64,000 nt of DNA, taken from NCBI RefSeq assembly GCF_033807715.1, contig NC_084600.1, forward strand, positions 46,093,824 through 46,157,823, given 5' to 3'. The position numbers and the translations under genes were made by a program. Shown piece after piece: positions 23,553 to 37,400 of the stretch. A model generated the notes under the pieces. It was not told the DNA's origin. It was given only the letters and a program-made list of their open reading frames with translations, and made no database searches. Source of the DNA: Cololabis saira. Taxonomy: Eukaryota; Chordata; Actinopteri; Beloniformes; Belonidae. Within the stretch, counting starts at the first letter, position 1. Every line of letters starts with the position of its first letter.

Positions 23553-23983
23553 TATATTTTTCCTCCACTTTCTTTGTGTCTTTCTTTCACTGCACCATCA
23601 AATAAAGTCTCGCGAGCCGCGGGTTGGACAGCCCTGCTCTAGCCGATGCTTCTGTAACGTTGTGGTACAAAGATAAGATGAAGAAGTAACATTTTAAAAA
23701 CACTTGATAATTCTCCGTAAGTGTAAATTGTCTCTCATATCCGCGGTGATGGTGAAATGTACAAACAGTACCTGAGGTCACGTGTCTCTTAGTGGCTGGA
23801 AACCACATTTGGGATTTCAAGGTGCAAGTACATCTCATCAGTATCTGCTGCTCTGCTAGCTTCTACTAGCATCTGCTAGCATCTGCTAGCATCTACTCCT
23901 CCCTGGGAGCTTTATCTTCCGAGCTGTCGGCAGATTGAAACATCTACTCCTCTCTGGGAGCTTTTACTCGTCTCGGGGAGCTT

Positions 23984-24320
23984 TTACTCGTCTCCGGGAG
24001 TTTTGCTCGAGTCCTCCGAGCTGTCGGCGGACGGAGGGAAGGCGTCCCCGGTCCCGGCGCCGGTGCCGGTCCGGTGGTTCCTCCGCGGCCGGTGCTCTGA
24101 GAACCAGTTAGCGATGGTCATGGCGAAGCGCAGCAGGCCCAGGCTGATGCAGTGAACCTCGGAGGTGATGGGGATGTCGGAGAAGAAGGCTCGGTCCCGC
24201 GTCGCGCCGCCGCCGCCGCCGCCGCTAACCTCCAAGTCCTTCACCACGTTGAGGATCTCCTGCCGCTCGGCCTGCCGCGTCATCCCCCGCACGTTCAGCA
24301 ACGTGGAGACGTGCTTCTTC
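23984..24320 (-). CDS. exoc3l2: Coding exon 13 (residues 816-927) with stop codon
   Basis: The acceptor is GTCCCACAG at 24321; the TAA stop is at 23986-23984. It encodes [20 protein letters not shown], the 'H...LL.LRG' end of Sec6-like domains, then a six-glycine run (849-854) and a final helix ([17 protein letters not shown], 873-889). The C-terminal tail is Ser/Pro/Asp-rich. The run of GGC codons is a possible length polymorphism. The last ~45 coding bases with the stop are duplicated just downstream (23898-23937 and 23941-23983). Confidence 0.88.
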
Positions 24321-24974
24321 CTGTGGGACGGGAGGAAGAGGAGGAAGGTGAAGAAGGTGAGGAGGGTGAGGAAGGTGAGGAAAAGGAGGAAGGGGAGGAA
24401 GCAGCTTCAGCAGAAGTCCAGTCTGTTTGCATCGTCAAACCTGTCAAGACTGAATCCAGTCACATCTGAGTCATGAAACCTGATTCTGGGAAGAGACTGG
24501 ACTCATCTGAAACTATAATATAATAAAGATAATCTGAAACTATCTGAAACTATAATATAATAATAATAATAATCTGAAACTATCTGAAACTATAATATAA
24601 TAATAATAATCTGAAACTAACTGAAACTATAATATAATAATGATAATAATCTGAAACTATCTGAAACTATAATATAATAATAATAATAATCTGAAACTAT
24701 CTGAAACTATAATATAATAATAAAGATAATCTGAAACTATCTGAAACTATAATATAATAATAAAGATAATCTGAAACTATCTGAAACTATAATATAATAA
24801 TAATAATAATAATAATCTGAAACTATCTGAAACTATAATATAATAATAATAATAATCTGAAACTATAATATAATAATAATAATCTGAAACTATAATATAA
24901 TAATAATAATAATCTGAAACTATCTGAAACTATAATATAATAATAATAATAATCTGAAACTATCTGAAACTATA

Positions 24975-25038
<64 letters not shown>

Positions 25039-25102
25039 CTGAAACTATCTGAAACTATAATATAATAATAATAATAATAATCTGAAACTATCTGAAACTA
25101 TA

Positions 25103-25175
<73 letters not shown>

Positions 25176-25262
25176 CTGAAACTATAATATAATAATAATA
25201 ATAATAATAATCTGAAACTATCTGAAACTATAATATAATAATAATAATAATCTGAAACTAAC

Positions 25263-25331
<69 letters not shown>

Positions 25332-25352
25332 CTGAAACTATCTGAAACTATA

Positions 25353-25425
<73 letters not shown>

Positions 25426-28400
25426 CTGAAACTATCTGAAACTATCTGAAACTATAATATAATAATAATAATAATCTGAAACTAACTGTCATTGTTACGT
25501 CAGGAAAACTACAGGAACAGGGAGATTACATTCATACTTTCACATGATACTGAATCTAAATGTTTCTAAGTCTTCCACATTGCATTTCACGTATGTGTGT
25601 AACATAAATTGAAATAAAACTCTCAATTAAACCTAGTAAAAAATACGTCAGGTATAAAACCAATAAATGTTCAAGACTTCTCATCTGTATAAAGGGGCCA
25701 TACACAAGGTTATTATTATCATTATTATTATCGTCTACTATCGAATGCTTGAGTCGATGGTTATTAATCTGGTCAACAGTTTCTTCCCCCAAGCTGTTGC
25801 TAACACTCATAGAGTCTCAGAGTAATCAACCACTGTGCAATAATGACAATAACTAGAAAAATGTCCTCGCAGAAATTTTGAGAGTGCCTCGGGGGCTGCC
25901 CATTTGTGTACATTGCTGCATTTTTCAGCAATAAAGGTGAAGGACTCAAAACTAAGTCCGATGACACCACACACGACTCTGTATGTCAAACCATTCAAAA
26001 GTTATCGGACTATCACATATCGACCAATCAGTAGAAGGGGCGGTGCTAATATGCACCAATGAAGGTCAAGGAGTCAATACTGAGCCCGATGACACCACCC
26101 ACGACTCTCTCTGGTTTGGCTGTGAGAAAAACCCAGATTTTGGGTTCTGACAAGGTCTCAAATAACTCTGATTTGTGATCAAACCGTAGCTCGTAGCAGA
26201 AAAACAAAAACATCGTGAGAGACACAAACCCGGCAGATTCTGACAATCTATTCAGATATTCTTTAAAATGAGTGAGTAAGCTCAGTGCGAAGACAGAGTT
26301 TTTTCTTTCTTTTGAAGAAAACTTTTGATTACATTACAGTAAATGGGGACTGAGTCAGGTATTGGCGCCGCTTTAGCCCCTCCCATTTAAATTTTGTGCA
26401 TACTCCGCCTGTCAAAGTCACATTTTATGAATCCCAACACCTATGTCTACATTCTGACCAAAAATTATTTGTCTCCTTTTTACGGTTTGGCCGTGAGCTC
26501 GAGTTACAAATAAAAACTCAGGTTATTTTTTTTCTGTTTCTCCCACTCTAGAAACCGACACCTGCACTCTAGATTTGACAAAAAAGTGATTTCCAGTCCT
26601 CGCTTGAGTGCTCATATCTTGAAAAGTGTCTTAAGATCATCTTAGGAAAGTACTGTCATTTCTGTCACTGACATTTCTACGTGCAGATATGAGAAAGTTA
26701 GGTGACTCAGAAAAAAGGTGAATTTTGGCTTTTTTTTTTACCTTTTCCCATCCACTTTAAATTGTCTTTTTTGGCCGTTTTTTTGGGAATAACTTTGGGA
26801 AAAATTGGAATTTCAACACCAAAAGTCATAGCACACTATTCCCGATCGAGACACACGTTTTGATGTATGATGCGCTTGGGTCCTCTGAAATCTGTAGGAG
26901 GAGTAGCGAACCGAAATCTGGCCGGAAAATGAAAAAAAAATAAATAAATAAACACGCAGGATAACAATAGCTATGGCATAGCTATGGAGGAGGAGTGCCC
27001 CGTGGCGCATGCCCCGTGGCACTAATAATTAAAGCTGCAAACAGCGATGAATGGGCCCTCACGCCTGCAATTTTCGGTTTCGGCCATGGCTCCAAGAGAC
27101 TTTTCTTTAAGTTGTGACATGATACAGGTGTGTACCGATTTTCGTGCATGTACGTCAAACCGTATTGTGGGGCTTGAGGCACAAAGTTTTCTAGGGGGCG
27201 CTGTTGAGCCGTTAGGCCACGCCCATTAATGCAAACCATTAAATATCACATTTATCACCAGGCCTGGCTTGGTGAAAAATTTGGTGACATTTTTGGGCAC
27301 GTTTAGGGGGAAAAAAGACCCTCATTTCTTCGGGAGAAACGAAGAACGAGAACAATTCCTACAGATACAATAGGGCCCTAGCACTGTCAGTGCTCTGGCC
27401 CTAATAATAATAATAACCACAATCATATGCTGTAACAATGCACCTTTCAATAATCATGTCTCCCTCATACTGCTGCACCCTTCACCTTTTTAAAAACTGT
27501 AAATATGTTAATAATATCCGTCATGTGCCTATTTATTGTACAGTGAGCGATAATAACTTGGCCAAATAAACATGATTCTGATTCTGATTCTGATTCTAAA
27601 CTCTAGCTACCGCGTAGGAATGCAGGTTTCAGTATCCTCTTACGTTTGCAGGTTTCAGTATCCTCTCACGTTTGCAGGTTTCAGTATCCTCTCACGTTTG
27701 CAGGTTTAGGTATCCTCTCACGTTTGCAGGTTCAAGTGTCCTCTCATGTTTGCATGAACGGACGTTGCTGCAGTAAAGTGAAAATTAAAAAGCAGCTTTG
27801 ATGGTCTGAACGAGCGGCAGGGGAGACGCCGTAAACAAAGGGTGGGAGTTCTGCAGCTCTTCAACAATTCCCTCCTTTAAATCCTCTGAATTATTTCTTA
27901 ATGCTCCTCCTTTCCACTTTTTTCTCAACATTTCGACATTTTCTCGAAATTTTGACTTTTTTCTCTACATTGCGACTCTTTCTTGAAATTTCAACTTTTT
28001 CACCAAATTTTGACTTTTTTCTCGATTTTTCAACTTTTTTCTCGACATTTCGACTTTTTTCTCGACATTTCGACTTTTTCTCAACTTTTCGACGTTTTCT
28101 CAAAATTTTGACTTTTTTCTCGACATTTCGACTTTTTTCTCGAAGTGCATAATGAACAAAAAAATCTTCCTCCTCTAAAATATATACATATTTTTTTTCT
28201 CCTGCCCTGATTCTCTTCCGTAGTTTTGCGTCGTAGCCACACGTTTCCACCAGCAGGGGGCGCCAGGCAGGAGCTGCTGGAAACAAACCGGCCAAAGGGA
28301 AAAAGAGAAAAATAACTGAGGACTGATCGCCTGAATGTTTGCTCTGGAAAAGGGTCAATGACGTGACACCTATATTTTCTGAAAAACAGATTTTTTTACA

Positions 28401-31400
28401 ATTCAAAAAAGGTTTAAATGGATAAAAACATTCCAGATATATGAGCTACCTGTCCCACATATGGACTCACTTGAATTTACAAAAAATACTAGTTATTTGG
28501 GATTTAATTTAATAATTCATCTGGACAAAAAACTCTGAAATCACTTAAGTTAAAATTTTCACATGAATTTATGTGTACAGAACATTCTTAATGTTTGAAC
28601 TACTGCAATAGATATTCTTTTATTTATTATTTTAAAATTGACCTGTTGAAAATCCTTATTCGTCATTGACCCAAAAAAACAAACATCCTAGGACAGGGAT
28701 CATCATCACGCGGCTCTTTAGCGCCGCCCTAGTGGCTCCTGGAGCTTTTTCAAAAATGTTTGACCTTTTTCTTTTTTTTTCCTTTTTTTCTTCTTTTTTT
28801 CTCTATTTTTCTTTTTTCTTTTTTCTTCTTTCTTTTCTTTTTTTTTCTTTTTTCTTCTTTTTTCTTTTTTTTCCTTTTTCTTTTCCTTTTTAATCTCGAC
28901 ATTTCGACTTTTTTCTCGAAATTTTGACTTTTCTCAACATTTCGACTTTTTTCTCGACATTTCAACTTTTTTATTGAGATTGTACTTCAACATTAATCTC
29001 AACATTTCGATTTTTTCTCGAAGTTTTGACTTTTTTCTTGACATTTTTACTTTTTTCTCGAAATTTTGACTTTTTTCTCGACATTTCGATTTTTTCTCGA
29101 AATTTTGACTTTTTTCTCGACATTTCGATTTTTTCTCGAAATTTTGACTTTTTTCTTGACATTTTGACTTTTTTCTCGAAATTTTGACTTTTTTCTCGAC
29201 ATTTTGACTTTTTTCTCGAAATTTTGACTTTTTTCTCGAAGTGCATAATGAAAAAAATAAATCTCCCCCCAGTTATAACTAATATAGAAACATGCAGCAT
29301 GTGTTTTCTTCATTCTAATTCTGATACAAGACTTTTCATTTTTTGCGGCTCCAGACATAGCCTATTTGTTTTTTGTGTTTTTGGTCCAATATGGATCTAA
29401 AACATGTTGGGTTGCCGACCCCTGCTCTAGGAGGCAGACTGTATATATATATATATATATATATATTTGTTTTCCCTGTTCTCCTGTGCCTTAGCCCCTA
29501 ATAAAACCATTAAAAGGACATGTGCTCAGGTCTGCAGCGACTCCTCTGCTCCTCAACACCTCCCGGTTTAGATCCGAGCGTGGCACCAGTCTGTCTCCTG
29601 CAGGGTGGCAGGAACAGGAAGTACTCGGCAGCAGCTTCCTGTCTGCTCCTGGGAGGGTTCGTGCGTCAGACGATCGGCTGCCAACTGTCACCTGAGCCTG
29701 AATCACAAACAAGCCGGGACTCCCCCGGAGGCCTCGTCCAAACAGTCTGCCCTCCCAAAATAGCTAAGCTAATGTTTCCGCGCCCTTTTCCTTGTTTAGA
29801 TCCACTGTGGAAAACATTAGAAAAATTAAAGCTGCAGCGATGAACGGTTCCCTGACCCCCCCGGGTTCCCCCCACATTCCTCGGTCAATAAAGCTATAAA
29901 AACTGCCTTTGCTGTTCACATACAACTCAACTTATCATCATAAACATATCAGAAATGACTCCACCACGAGTCTCTATATCAAACCATTCAAAAGTTATGG
30001 CAGAAAGTAGGAACTATCAAATATGGACCAACCAGATGAAGGGGGGGCGCGCTTTTTGGCGTCTATCGTCGCCACGGTAACACCTTTGACTGAGAAAAGT
30101 AATGCCCATTGAGGCACGATGGAGACACATCTAACGATGTATGCCATGCATGGGTGCACATTCCGGTTCAGGCTACGTTAACGGATAGGTTTTTTCTTCA
30201 CCATGGTACAAAACCCCATCCGAATGAATGGGGCCATTTGGCCTGGATTTTGACATAAAATTTCCTTAAATCACAGCTTCATGAAATTTGAATATGTTGA
30301 AGTCCACAGTGTGCCGAGTCGGGGAACATTTGTACGATGTCTCTACGATAACCTGTTGCCTAGCAACAAGCGTCCAAAGTCAAATGGAAATTAAAAAAAA
30401 AAGAAAAAAGTGCCAATCGGGCCGAGTGTTTGAAAGTTTGAACGATGTCTCTACGATAAAGTTCGGCCAAGCAATAAGCGTCCGAATTTTCCCCTTTTTT
30501 TTTTGCATTTTGGCATCTAGCGTTGCCACGGTAACACTTTTGACTTTTGACTGAGAAAAGTAATGCCCATCAAGGCACGATGGAGACGCATCCAACGATG
30601 TATGCCGTGCATGGGTGCACGTTGCGGTTCGGGCCATATTAACGGACAAAAAAAGAGTGCGGAATAAGAATAATAAGGAAGAAAAGGGAAACCTTTTCTG
30701 TATACTAATATATCGCCTTCATTTTTCAGATTTTTCCGGCCGTGTTTTACTTTTGGGGATTTTTCTCTTCCATCTCTTCCAGAGCGGGGTCATGCTGTAC
30801 ACCCGCTGGTGCGCAGTGGGACTTTTGTGGCTTTAGCTTGTTAGCAAAATGCTAGCAACATTGCCCTTTGGGCCATTCTGGACGATTGCAATATGGTCAT
30901 GCCACTACTTGGCATGCCCATAATAATAATAATAATAATTAAAGCTGCAAACAGCGATGAACGGGCCCTCATGCGTGCAATTTTTGGTTTCGGCCATGGC
31001 GCTAAGAGACTTTTCTTTAAGTTGTGACATGATACAGGTGTGTAGTGATTTTCGTGCATTGTATGTCAAACCGTATTCTGGGGCTTGAGGCACAAAGTTT
31101 TCTAGGGGGCGCTGTTGAGCCGTTAGGCCACGCCCATTAATACAAACCATTACATATCATATTTATCACCAGGCCTGACTTAGTGCAAAATTTGGTGACT
31201 TTTGGGGCACGTTTAGAGGGAAAAAGACCCTCATTTAGTCAGAAGAAAAACGAGAATGAGAATGAGAACATCTACAGATACATTAGGCCCTAATAAAAAA
31301 TAAAGTTCAGATACAACAGATTCAAATCTCACCAAGAATTTATAAAGGCTTGTTCCCCTTTTTTAGAATTGGTCCTTACGCTGTCTTTCCATGATGTAGC

Positions 31401-34400
31401 TTAGCATTTATTATTGTCATGGTTACAGTGTTACTTGATCTATTTATTTATTTTATTATCATTGTTGTTGTTATTATTATTATTATTTTATTTATGTATT
31501 ATTTTTTTAAATCTTTATTTCCTTCTTTATATATATATATATTGTTTTATTGCTATTATTTTCTTTTATATGTGGGAAAAGGGGAGGGTGGGACATATGT
31601 GGGGTTGTTTGTCTTAAAAACTTTGAAAAATCTTATAAATAAAGTTATAAAAAAAGAATAAAATAAATAAATAAAAACAAGGAAACTTAAAAAAGATGTT
31701 TTCATTGTTGGGCTCGGGGCCAGTAACAACACGGAGAATGTTGTAGCCGTAAGCAGAAAAGAATATCGGACCTTTGGGGGAAGCAGCAAGGAGAAAAACT
31801 GTTTTCATAGATGCTTCCTCTTTCACAATTAACATTTCACCAGTTTAAAAAACGGCCTCACCTAATAAATCTAATATCTGGAAACTGGACGGCCACGTCC
31901 ATCTAAATGAACATTTCACCAGTTTAATCCTCACCGTATATCTGAATGGCCACCTCCATCAGGAATTAGTATTTTAACCGGTTTAAACTCACCTAATATC
32001 TGGGAAGTGCTTCACCAGGACGGCCACCTCCATCTGGATGGACGGCGTGTCCTCCAGGAGGACGATGTCGGCCACGTGGCAGAGGATGCTGTCCAGCCAG
32101 GACGAGCTGGATTCCTGATGAAGTTAGAGGAGAATAAGGACTTTAAATAAAATCTTGTCCAACCAGGACGAGCTGGATTCCTGATGAAGTTAGAGGAGAA
32201 TAAGGACTTTAAATAAAATCCTGTCCAACCAGGACGAGCTGGATTCCTGACACAAGGACATTAGCAACGAGATTAGAGGAGAATAAGAACTTTAAACCAA
32301 TGCTGTCCAACCAGGACGAGCTGGATTCCTGAAAACATTAGAGGAGAATCAGAGATTTAAATAACAGATACCGAGAATCATATACTGTGTTTCCAGCATC
32401 AATAACTCTTTAAAACCCGAATATTGGCAATAACCCGGTTACACGGCCATGTAAACACCAATAACCCCTTTGAATAACCAGAATTTGCTCATATTCTGGT
32501 ATTACCCTAACCCTAACCCTAACCCTAACCCCACTAACCCTAACCCTAACCCCACTAACCCTAACCCTAACCCTAACCCTAACCCCACTAACCCTACTGC
32601 TGTTTTCATCAGAGCTTGAAATTCAGTCACAGGCACGAGGTTTATTAAGTTTATTCCAAGCATCTGCTGCTGAAAACCTGAAAGCTTTCTTCCCAAATTC
32701 CCTTCTTATTTTTAGAAATTTTGAGAAAAAAGTTGAAATTTTGAGAAAAAAGTTGAAATTTTGAGAAAAAAGTTGAAATTTTGAGAAAAAGTCGATGTAT
32801 TTGTAGTTTTACCAAATCAATCAGAACAATTCATACAGAAAGTCTGAACTCCACTGTTTTCATCAGAGCTTTAAATTCAGTCACAGGCACGAGGTTTATT
32901 GAAATTTATTCCAAGCATCTGCTGCTGAAAACCTGAACGCTTTCCCCCCAAATTCCCTTCTTATTTTTAGAAATTTTGAGAAAAAAGTCGAAATTTTGAG
33001 AAAAAAGTCGAAAAAAAGTTGAAATTTTGAGAAAAAAGTTGACATTTTTAGAAAAAGTCGATATATTTGTAGTTTTGCCAAATCAATCAGAACAATTCAT
33101 GCAATTCATCCAGACAGTCTGAACTCTGCTGTTTTCATCAGAGCTTTAAATTCAGTCACTAGTACGAGGTTTATTAAGTTTATTCCAAGTATCTGCTGCT
33201 GAAAACCTAAAGCTTTTCTTCCCAAATTCCTTTCTTATTTTTGGAAACAACCAAATGTAAAATGTCCATTGAGAGGAGATTGTAACCACCTTGTTTCCTT
33301 GTTAAAAGAGAAGATAAATAAGAAGGAATTTGACCCAGAATGGCTTTATAAATGAACATAAAGCCGTGACTGAGGCGACGAGCAGCTAACGATGCTAACA
33401 GTTTAGTTAGAGAAGACAGTGATGGAGAGAACTACAGTTTGGTATAAATCTGTTTTCTGGATGAAAACAGAGACTAAAGGTGAAAAACACAACTCCACCT
33501 CCGCTTTCCTCGCTCTTGTTTTTCCCTCAAATTCTCAGGAAACGAAAGCCGAATTATTTTTCAAGGCATTCACTAAAAATAACAGCATCATTTTTAGACG
33601 GGCCATTAAAATCTCATCCTCTGTTTGCCCCAGCGTTCCCAGTTTCCCTGCACGGCGTTGTGCCGGCTCGGCGGGGCCACCAAGGCCAAACCAGAGCCAC
33701 ATCAAAGTGCTCCAGCTGACAGGAACAGGAAGTTCCTCCCAAACACAGCGGCTTCCTGTTGTCAGCCGAGGTGACGGACACTTGTTTGAACTCGCACACG
33801 GAACGGGGGCAAATGCCAGCGGTTTTACGCTCTCTTCCCCCCGCCGGCCAGCGCTAACGTAAGCGCGGTGCGTGCACTGCGTCGCAGCGGCCGCGGCGGC
33901 TAATGCTGTATCAACAGAGTTATTCCTGACCCGGGAAGTTCAAAGGTCGCGCTCCATTCACGGCCAACACACTCTGCGTTTCCCCTGCCAGCTCCGCTCC
34001 AGTTTTTAAGAATCAGCACTTTGGAGTGATTTAATGTTCAACGTCAGTTCTGTTCAGGACACTTTAAAGTCAGGGGGGAACAACTCTTTCTGCTCGGCGT
34101 GGCCGCACGCTCAAAATAACAAAAACGGTGCAAACATTTTTTTTTCTAATTCTTTTTTTTTACTATTGTTATCTAATCCAATATCAGTTTGGTTAATTTT
34201 AAAGGAAATATGCACTTTGTTTACACTGTAATTATGTAAAATATATTTCTTCAGGATCTTTTCTTGAAATTAATGTTTTTCTTTCAAATTATGTATAAGA
34301 TACTTTTAATATCATTTTACAAAGATTAACAAAAGAAACAAGTATTTTTTTTTTAAATATTTCGCTTTTTTATAGGAAATTTAATTAAAAGCTAAATCTT

Positions 34401-37400
34401 TCTTATTACATCTGAGAGTGTTTCTTTGTGATTTAGAGATTTTTCCAGTACAATTAAGTGTATTTATTTTTAAAAATTGGCGGATATTTACGCCAGTGTG
34501 CCAAGAAAGTCAGCACTTCTTTTTTAACGGTTTTACTTTGTCACTATCCTCGTATTCAAAACTGAAATTCTCCCAATAAATATCTTCTATCATCTTTTTT
34601 AGCAGTGATATTTTTCCTGTGAAAATATATAATAGTAGTCAGTTAATAAAAATTAATGACCGTCTAAAAAGAAATAAAATCAGCAAATGCATTTTAGAAA
34701 ACTAAAAAAATTTTGAAAACTGCTCTTTGTGGAATAACGATGGATTTGTAGAAGAAATATATTATGGGATATGCTGCCATTCATGACAATTATTTATGCC
34801 TTCCTTTTTAGCAAATTAACATTTTGTTCTTTTGTTTTGGAAACTTCTCACATGTGATTAACTTGTTGACTGCTTGCTTTGTTGTCTTTTTATGTTTCTC
34901 ATTGAAAATTGTTTGTATTTCTTTGATTTCCTTTCCAATTGTTTTGTTGTTTGTTTGTTTGTTTTTTCATTTTTCATTAATTTATTTTATTATTATTTTT
35001 TTATTTTTTCCCATTCTTGTTATCTTAATATTTTATTGCTCTCCATTCTTTTCAAAAGCTGCCTATGGACAAGTGTTGCGAATTAGCACTTGTGCTAAAA
35101 CACTTAAACACTTAAGCACTTAAACAATGCATCTGGTTTGTCCAATGTAATTGCTATTTCCATATCAAATAAGCATAAATAAAATGTAAAATAGTCAAAA
35201 TTGGTTTGATTCACCGCACAAATTGTTACAGATTACTTTTGTAATATTGTATTTGACCCGGTCTTTTTCCGTTTTGACCGTATAGAAACATAATTCTAGT
35301 CAGTTATGGAAATAAGACCTGGAAACAGCATTGTGGGGTAGAATTGTCAAATTGGTTTAATTAATTCACTGTATGAATTGTTACAGATTACTTTTGTGAT
35401 TTGATCTTACCGGAGATCAAAGTTTACCGTCAACACGCCTTATTAATTGTTAACGAAAATAAAAACTAAACTTTAGCACCAGCTACTTTTTGCTACCTGC
35501 TGTAACCGTCAATAATCTGTACCTTATACCACAGTTAACAACCAATCAGATCATTATACCACAGTTAACAACCAATCAGATCATTATACCACAGTTAACA
35601 ACCAATCAGATTATTATACCACAGCTAACAACCAATCAGATCATTATACCACAGTTTACAACCAATCAGATCATTATACCACAGTTAACAACCAATCAGA
35701 TCATTATACCACAGTTAACAACCAATCAGATCATTATACCACAGTTAACAACCAATCAGATCATTATACCACAGTTAACAACCAATCAGATCATTATACC
35801 ACAGTTAACAACCAATCAGATCATTATACCACAGTTAACAACCAATCAGATCATTATACCACAGTTAACAACCAATCAGATCATTATACCACAGTTAACA
35901 ACCAATCAGGTTGCCGTTCGTTTACAGGAAAACGAAGCTCATAGTCTCCAAAAACCACCATCAAAGTGTAGATTTTTAAAACCTCCGTCTTCACGTTTGC
36001 TTGTAAACGGAGAGAAACGGACATTTAGGCTTCAGAACGTCACATTATGAGACAGAAACGTCACCAGCGTCATGAGTGACACCTGTGGTTACAATTAGTT
36101 TGTAACCGTCAATATTTTCTTGTATTTTACCTGTTTTATATTCTAACGTCACACTTAAAAGTAACTCCACTTCTCTGTCACTCCAAACCAAAGACTCTGG
36201 TTCATCTTGGAAGTAACTGGAAGTTACTCGTGTCATTTGTTGATGTTTTTTTCCAGGATTCTGATTGGCTAGCATGACTTTATCTTCTCGTTACACTGCC
36301 CCCTGTAGGTTTGGCTGCTCATAGCACCTTAACAGCTATTTATGCAGGTTCCTGGAAATGATGGGATTTTTATAAACGTAGAGGGGGAAATATCCGTTTT
36401 TGAGAAATTTTGAGAAATTTTGAGAAAAAAGACGAAATTTTGAGAAAAAAGTCGAAATTTTTTGAAAAAAGTCGAAATTTTTAGAAGAGTCTAAATTTTG
36501 AGAAAAAAGTCGAAATGTCGAGAAAAAAAGAAGACATTTTTAGAAAAAAGTCGAAATTTTTGAGAAAAGTCAAGAAAAAAGTCAAAATTTTGAGAAAAAG
36601 TCGAAATTTTTAGAAAAAAGTCGAAATTTTGAGTAAAAATTCGAAATTTCGAGAAAAAGTCGAAATTTTGAGAAATCGTCGAAATATTGAGAAAAAGTCG
36701 AAATTTTGAGAAATCGTCAATTTTGAGAAATCGTCGAAATATTGAGAAAAAGTCAAAATTTTGAGAAATCGTCGAAATTTTGAGAAAAAAGTCGAAATTT
36801 TGAGAAAAAAGTCAAAATTTTGAAAAACAAGTCAAAATGTCAAACTGGCACCTTAACAGCTATTTATGCAGGTTTGTGTTGGGGTTGAGGCGTTAGAGAC
36901 GGGACTCACCAGATCTCTGAAAAGTCCTTTCAGCTGCTTGGCCTCATCTTGGAGACGGAAGGCCATCCTCTTCCTCATCTTGGACGAGGTGCAGATGACC
37001 CGTCCTCTCATGATGGCTCTAACGTACTCCACCAGGACCCTACGGTGGACCTCGCCCACCAGCGTCTGCACACAGGACAGGTTTATTCATTTATTTAGCC
37101 TTTATTTAACCAGGTTAGTCTCAGTGAGCACTATTGCACTATTCATTCACTTGTCTAAAGCATTTGATACAATTGATCATAGCATACAGCTTTAACAGCT
37201 TTAACACGGCAACGTGGTACGACAACCTTAACACATAAAAATAGATGCAAGCTACAAAGAATAGTGAATCTAGCCTCAAAAATAATAGGGAAGACACAGA
37301 TAAACCTACTGTAGGTGGTATTTATAAGGAAGTGATCAGGAAAAAAGCTGCCAGTATAGTAAATGATCGTCCTCAATCTCTGCTGCGTTTAAATGTTTAA

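Larger units (their letters stand above)
21162..23636 (+). mobile_element. hAT DNA transposon, non-autonomous, with SANT-like ORF and minisatellites
   Basis: The ends are CAGGGGTGTCCAACC and its inverted counterpart GGTTGGACAGCCCTG. Flanking octamers TTCTAGTT and CTCTAGCC fit the NTCTAGAN preference of Charlie-type hAT elements. Internally it holds a SANT-like 76-codon ORF (21574-21804), a 30-bp array (21955-22512), a 20-bp array (22725-23055) and a tRNA-like remnant (23487-23552). No transposase is present. Confidence 0.75.
20795..23983 (-). other. Presumed 3' UTR, interrupted by an hAT element
   Basis: Downstream of the stop codon the minus strand shows about 345 bases of ordinary sequence, then a 2.5-kb hAT insertion (21162-23636), then about 340 non-repetitive bases ending near a canonical AATAAA on the minus strand (20815-20820). 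The UTR assignment is inference from position alone; an earlier poly(A) site cannot be excluded. Confidence 0.35.
25491..31992. other. Remainder of the last intron (exons 12-13)
   Basis: Besides the elements listed separately it holds a LINE-like 3' tail with GATTCTGATTCTGATTCT (27440-27600), a 26-bp GCAGGTTTCAGTATCCTCTC repeat (27620-27755), a CTCF-like site (28247), an ETS-motif pair (29607) and an AT-rich L1-like tail (31300-31680). 29490-29820 looks unique. No further exon was recognised. Confidence 0.55.
35405..36380 (-). mobile_element. Truncated copy of the same hAT family
   Basis: In reverse orientation it carries the segment matching 22610-22700, a 13-copy 30-bp array, and the SANT-like ORF with its flanks. 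The hAT termini are missing. A poly-'gagaaaaaagtcgaaatttt' tract follows at 36390-36835. Confidence 0.7.

Noticed and set aside
24152..24476. Plus-strand Glu- and Arg/Lys-rich frames opposite exon 13
   Set aside because: They are antisense of exon 13 and its purine-rich flanking array.
33419..33862. A 147-codon plus-strand frame as a separate gene
   Set aside because: No recognisable domain, no splice partners and an intronic position; the block is better explained as regulatory or neutral unique sequence.
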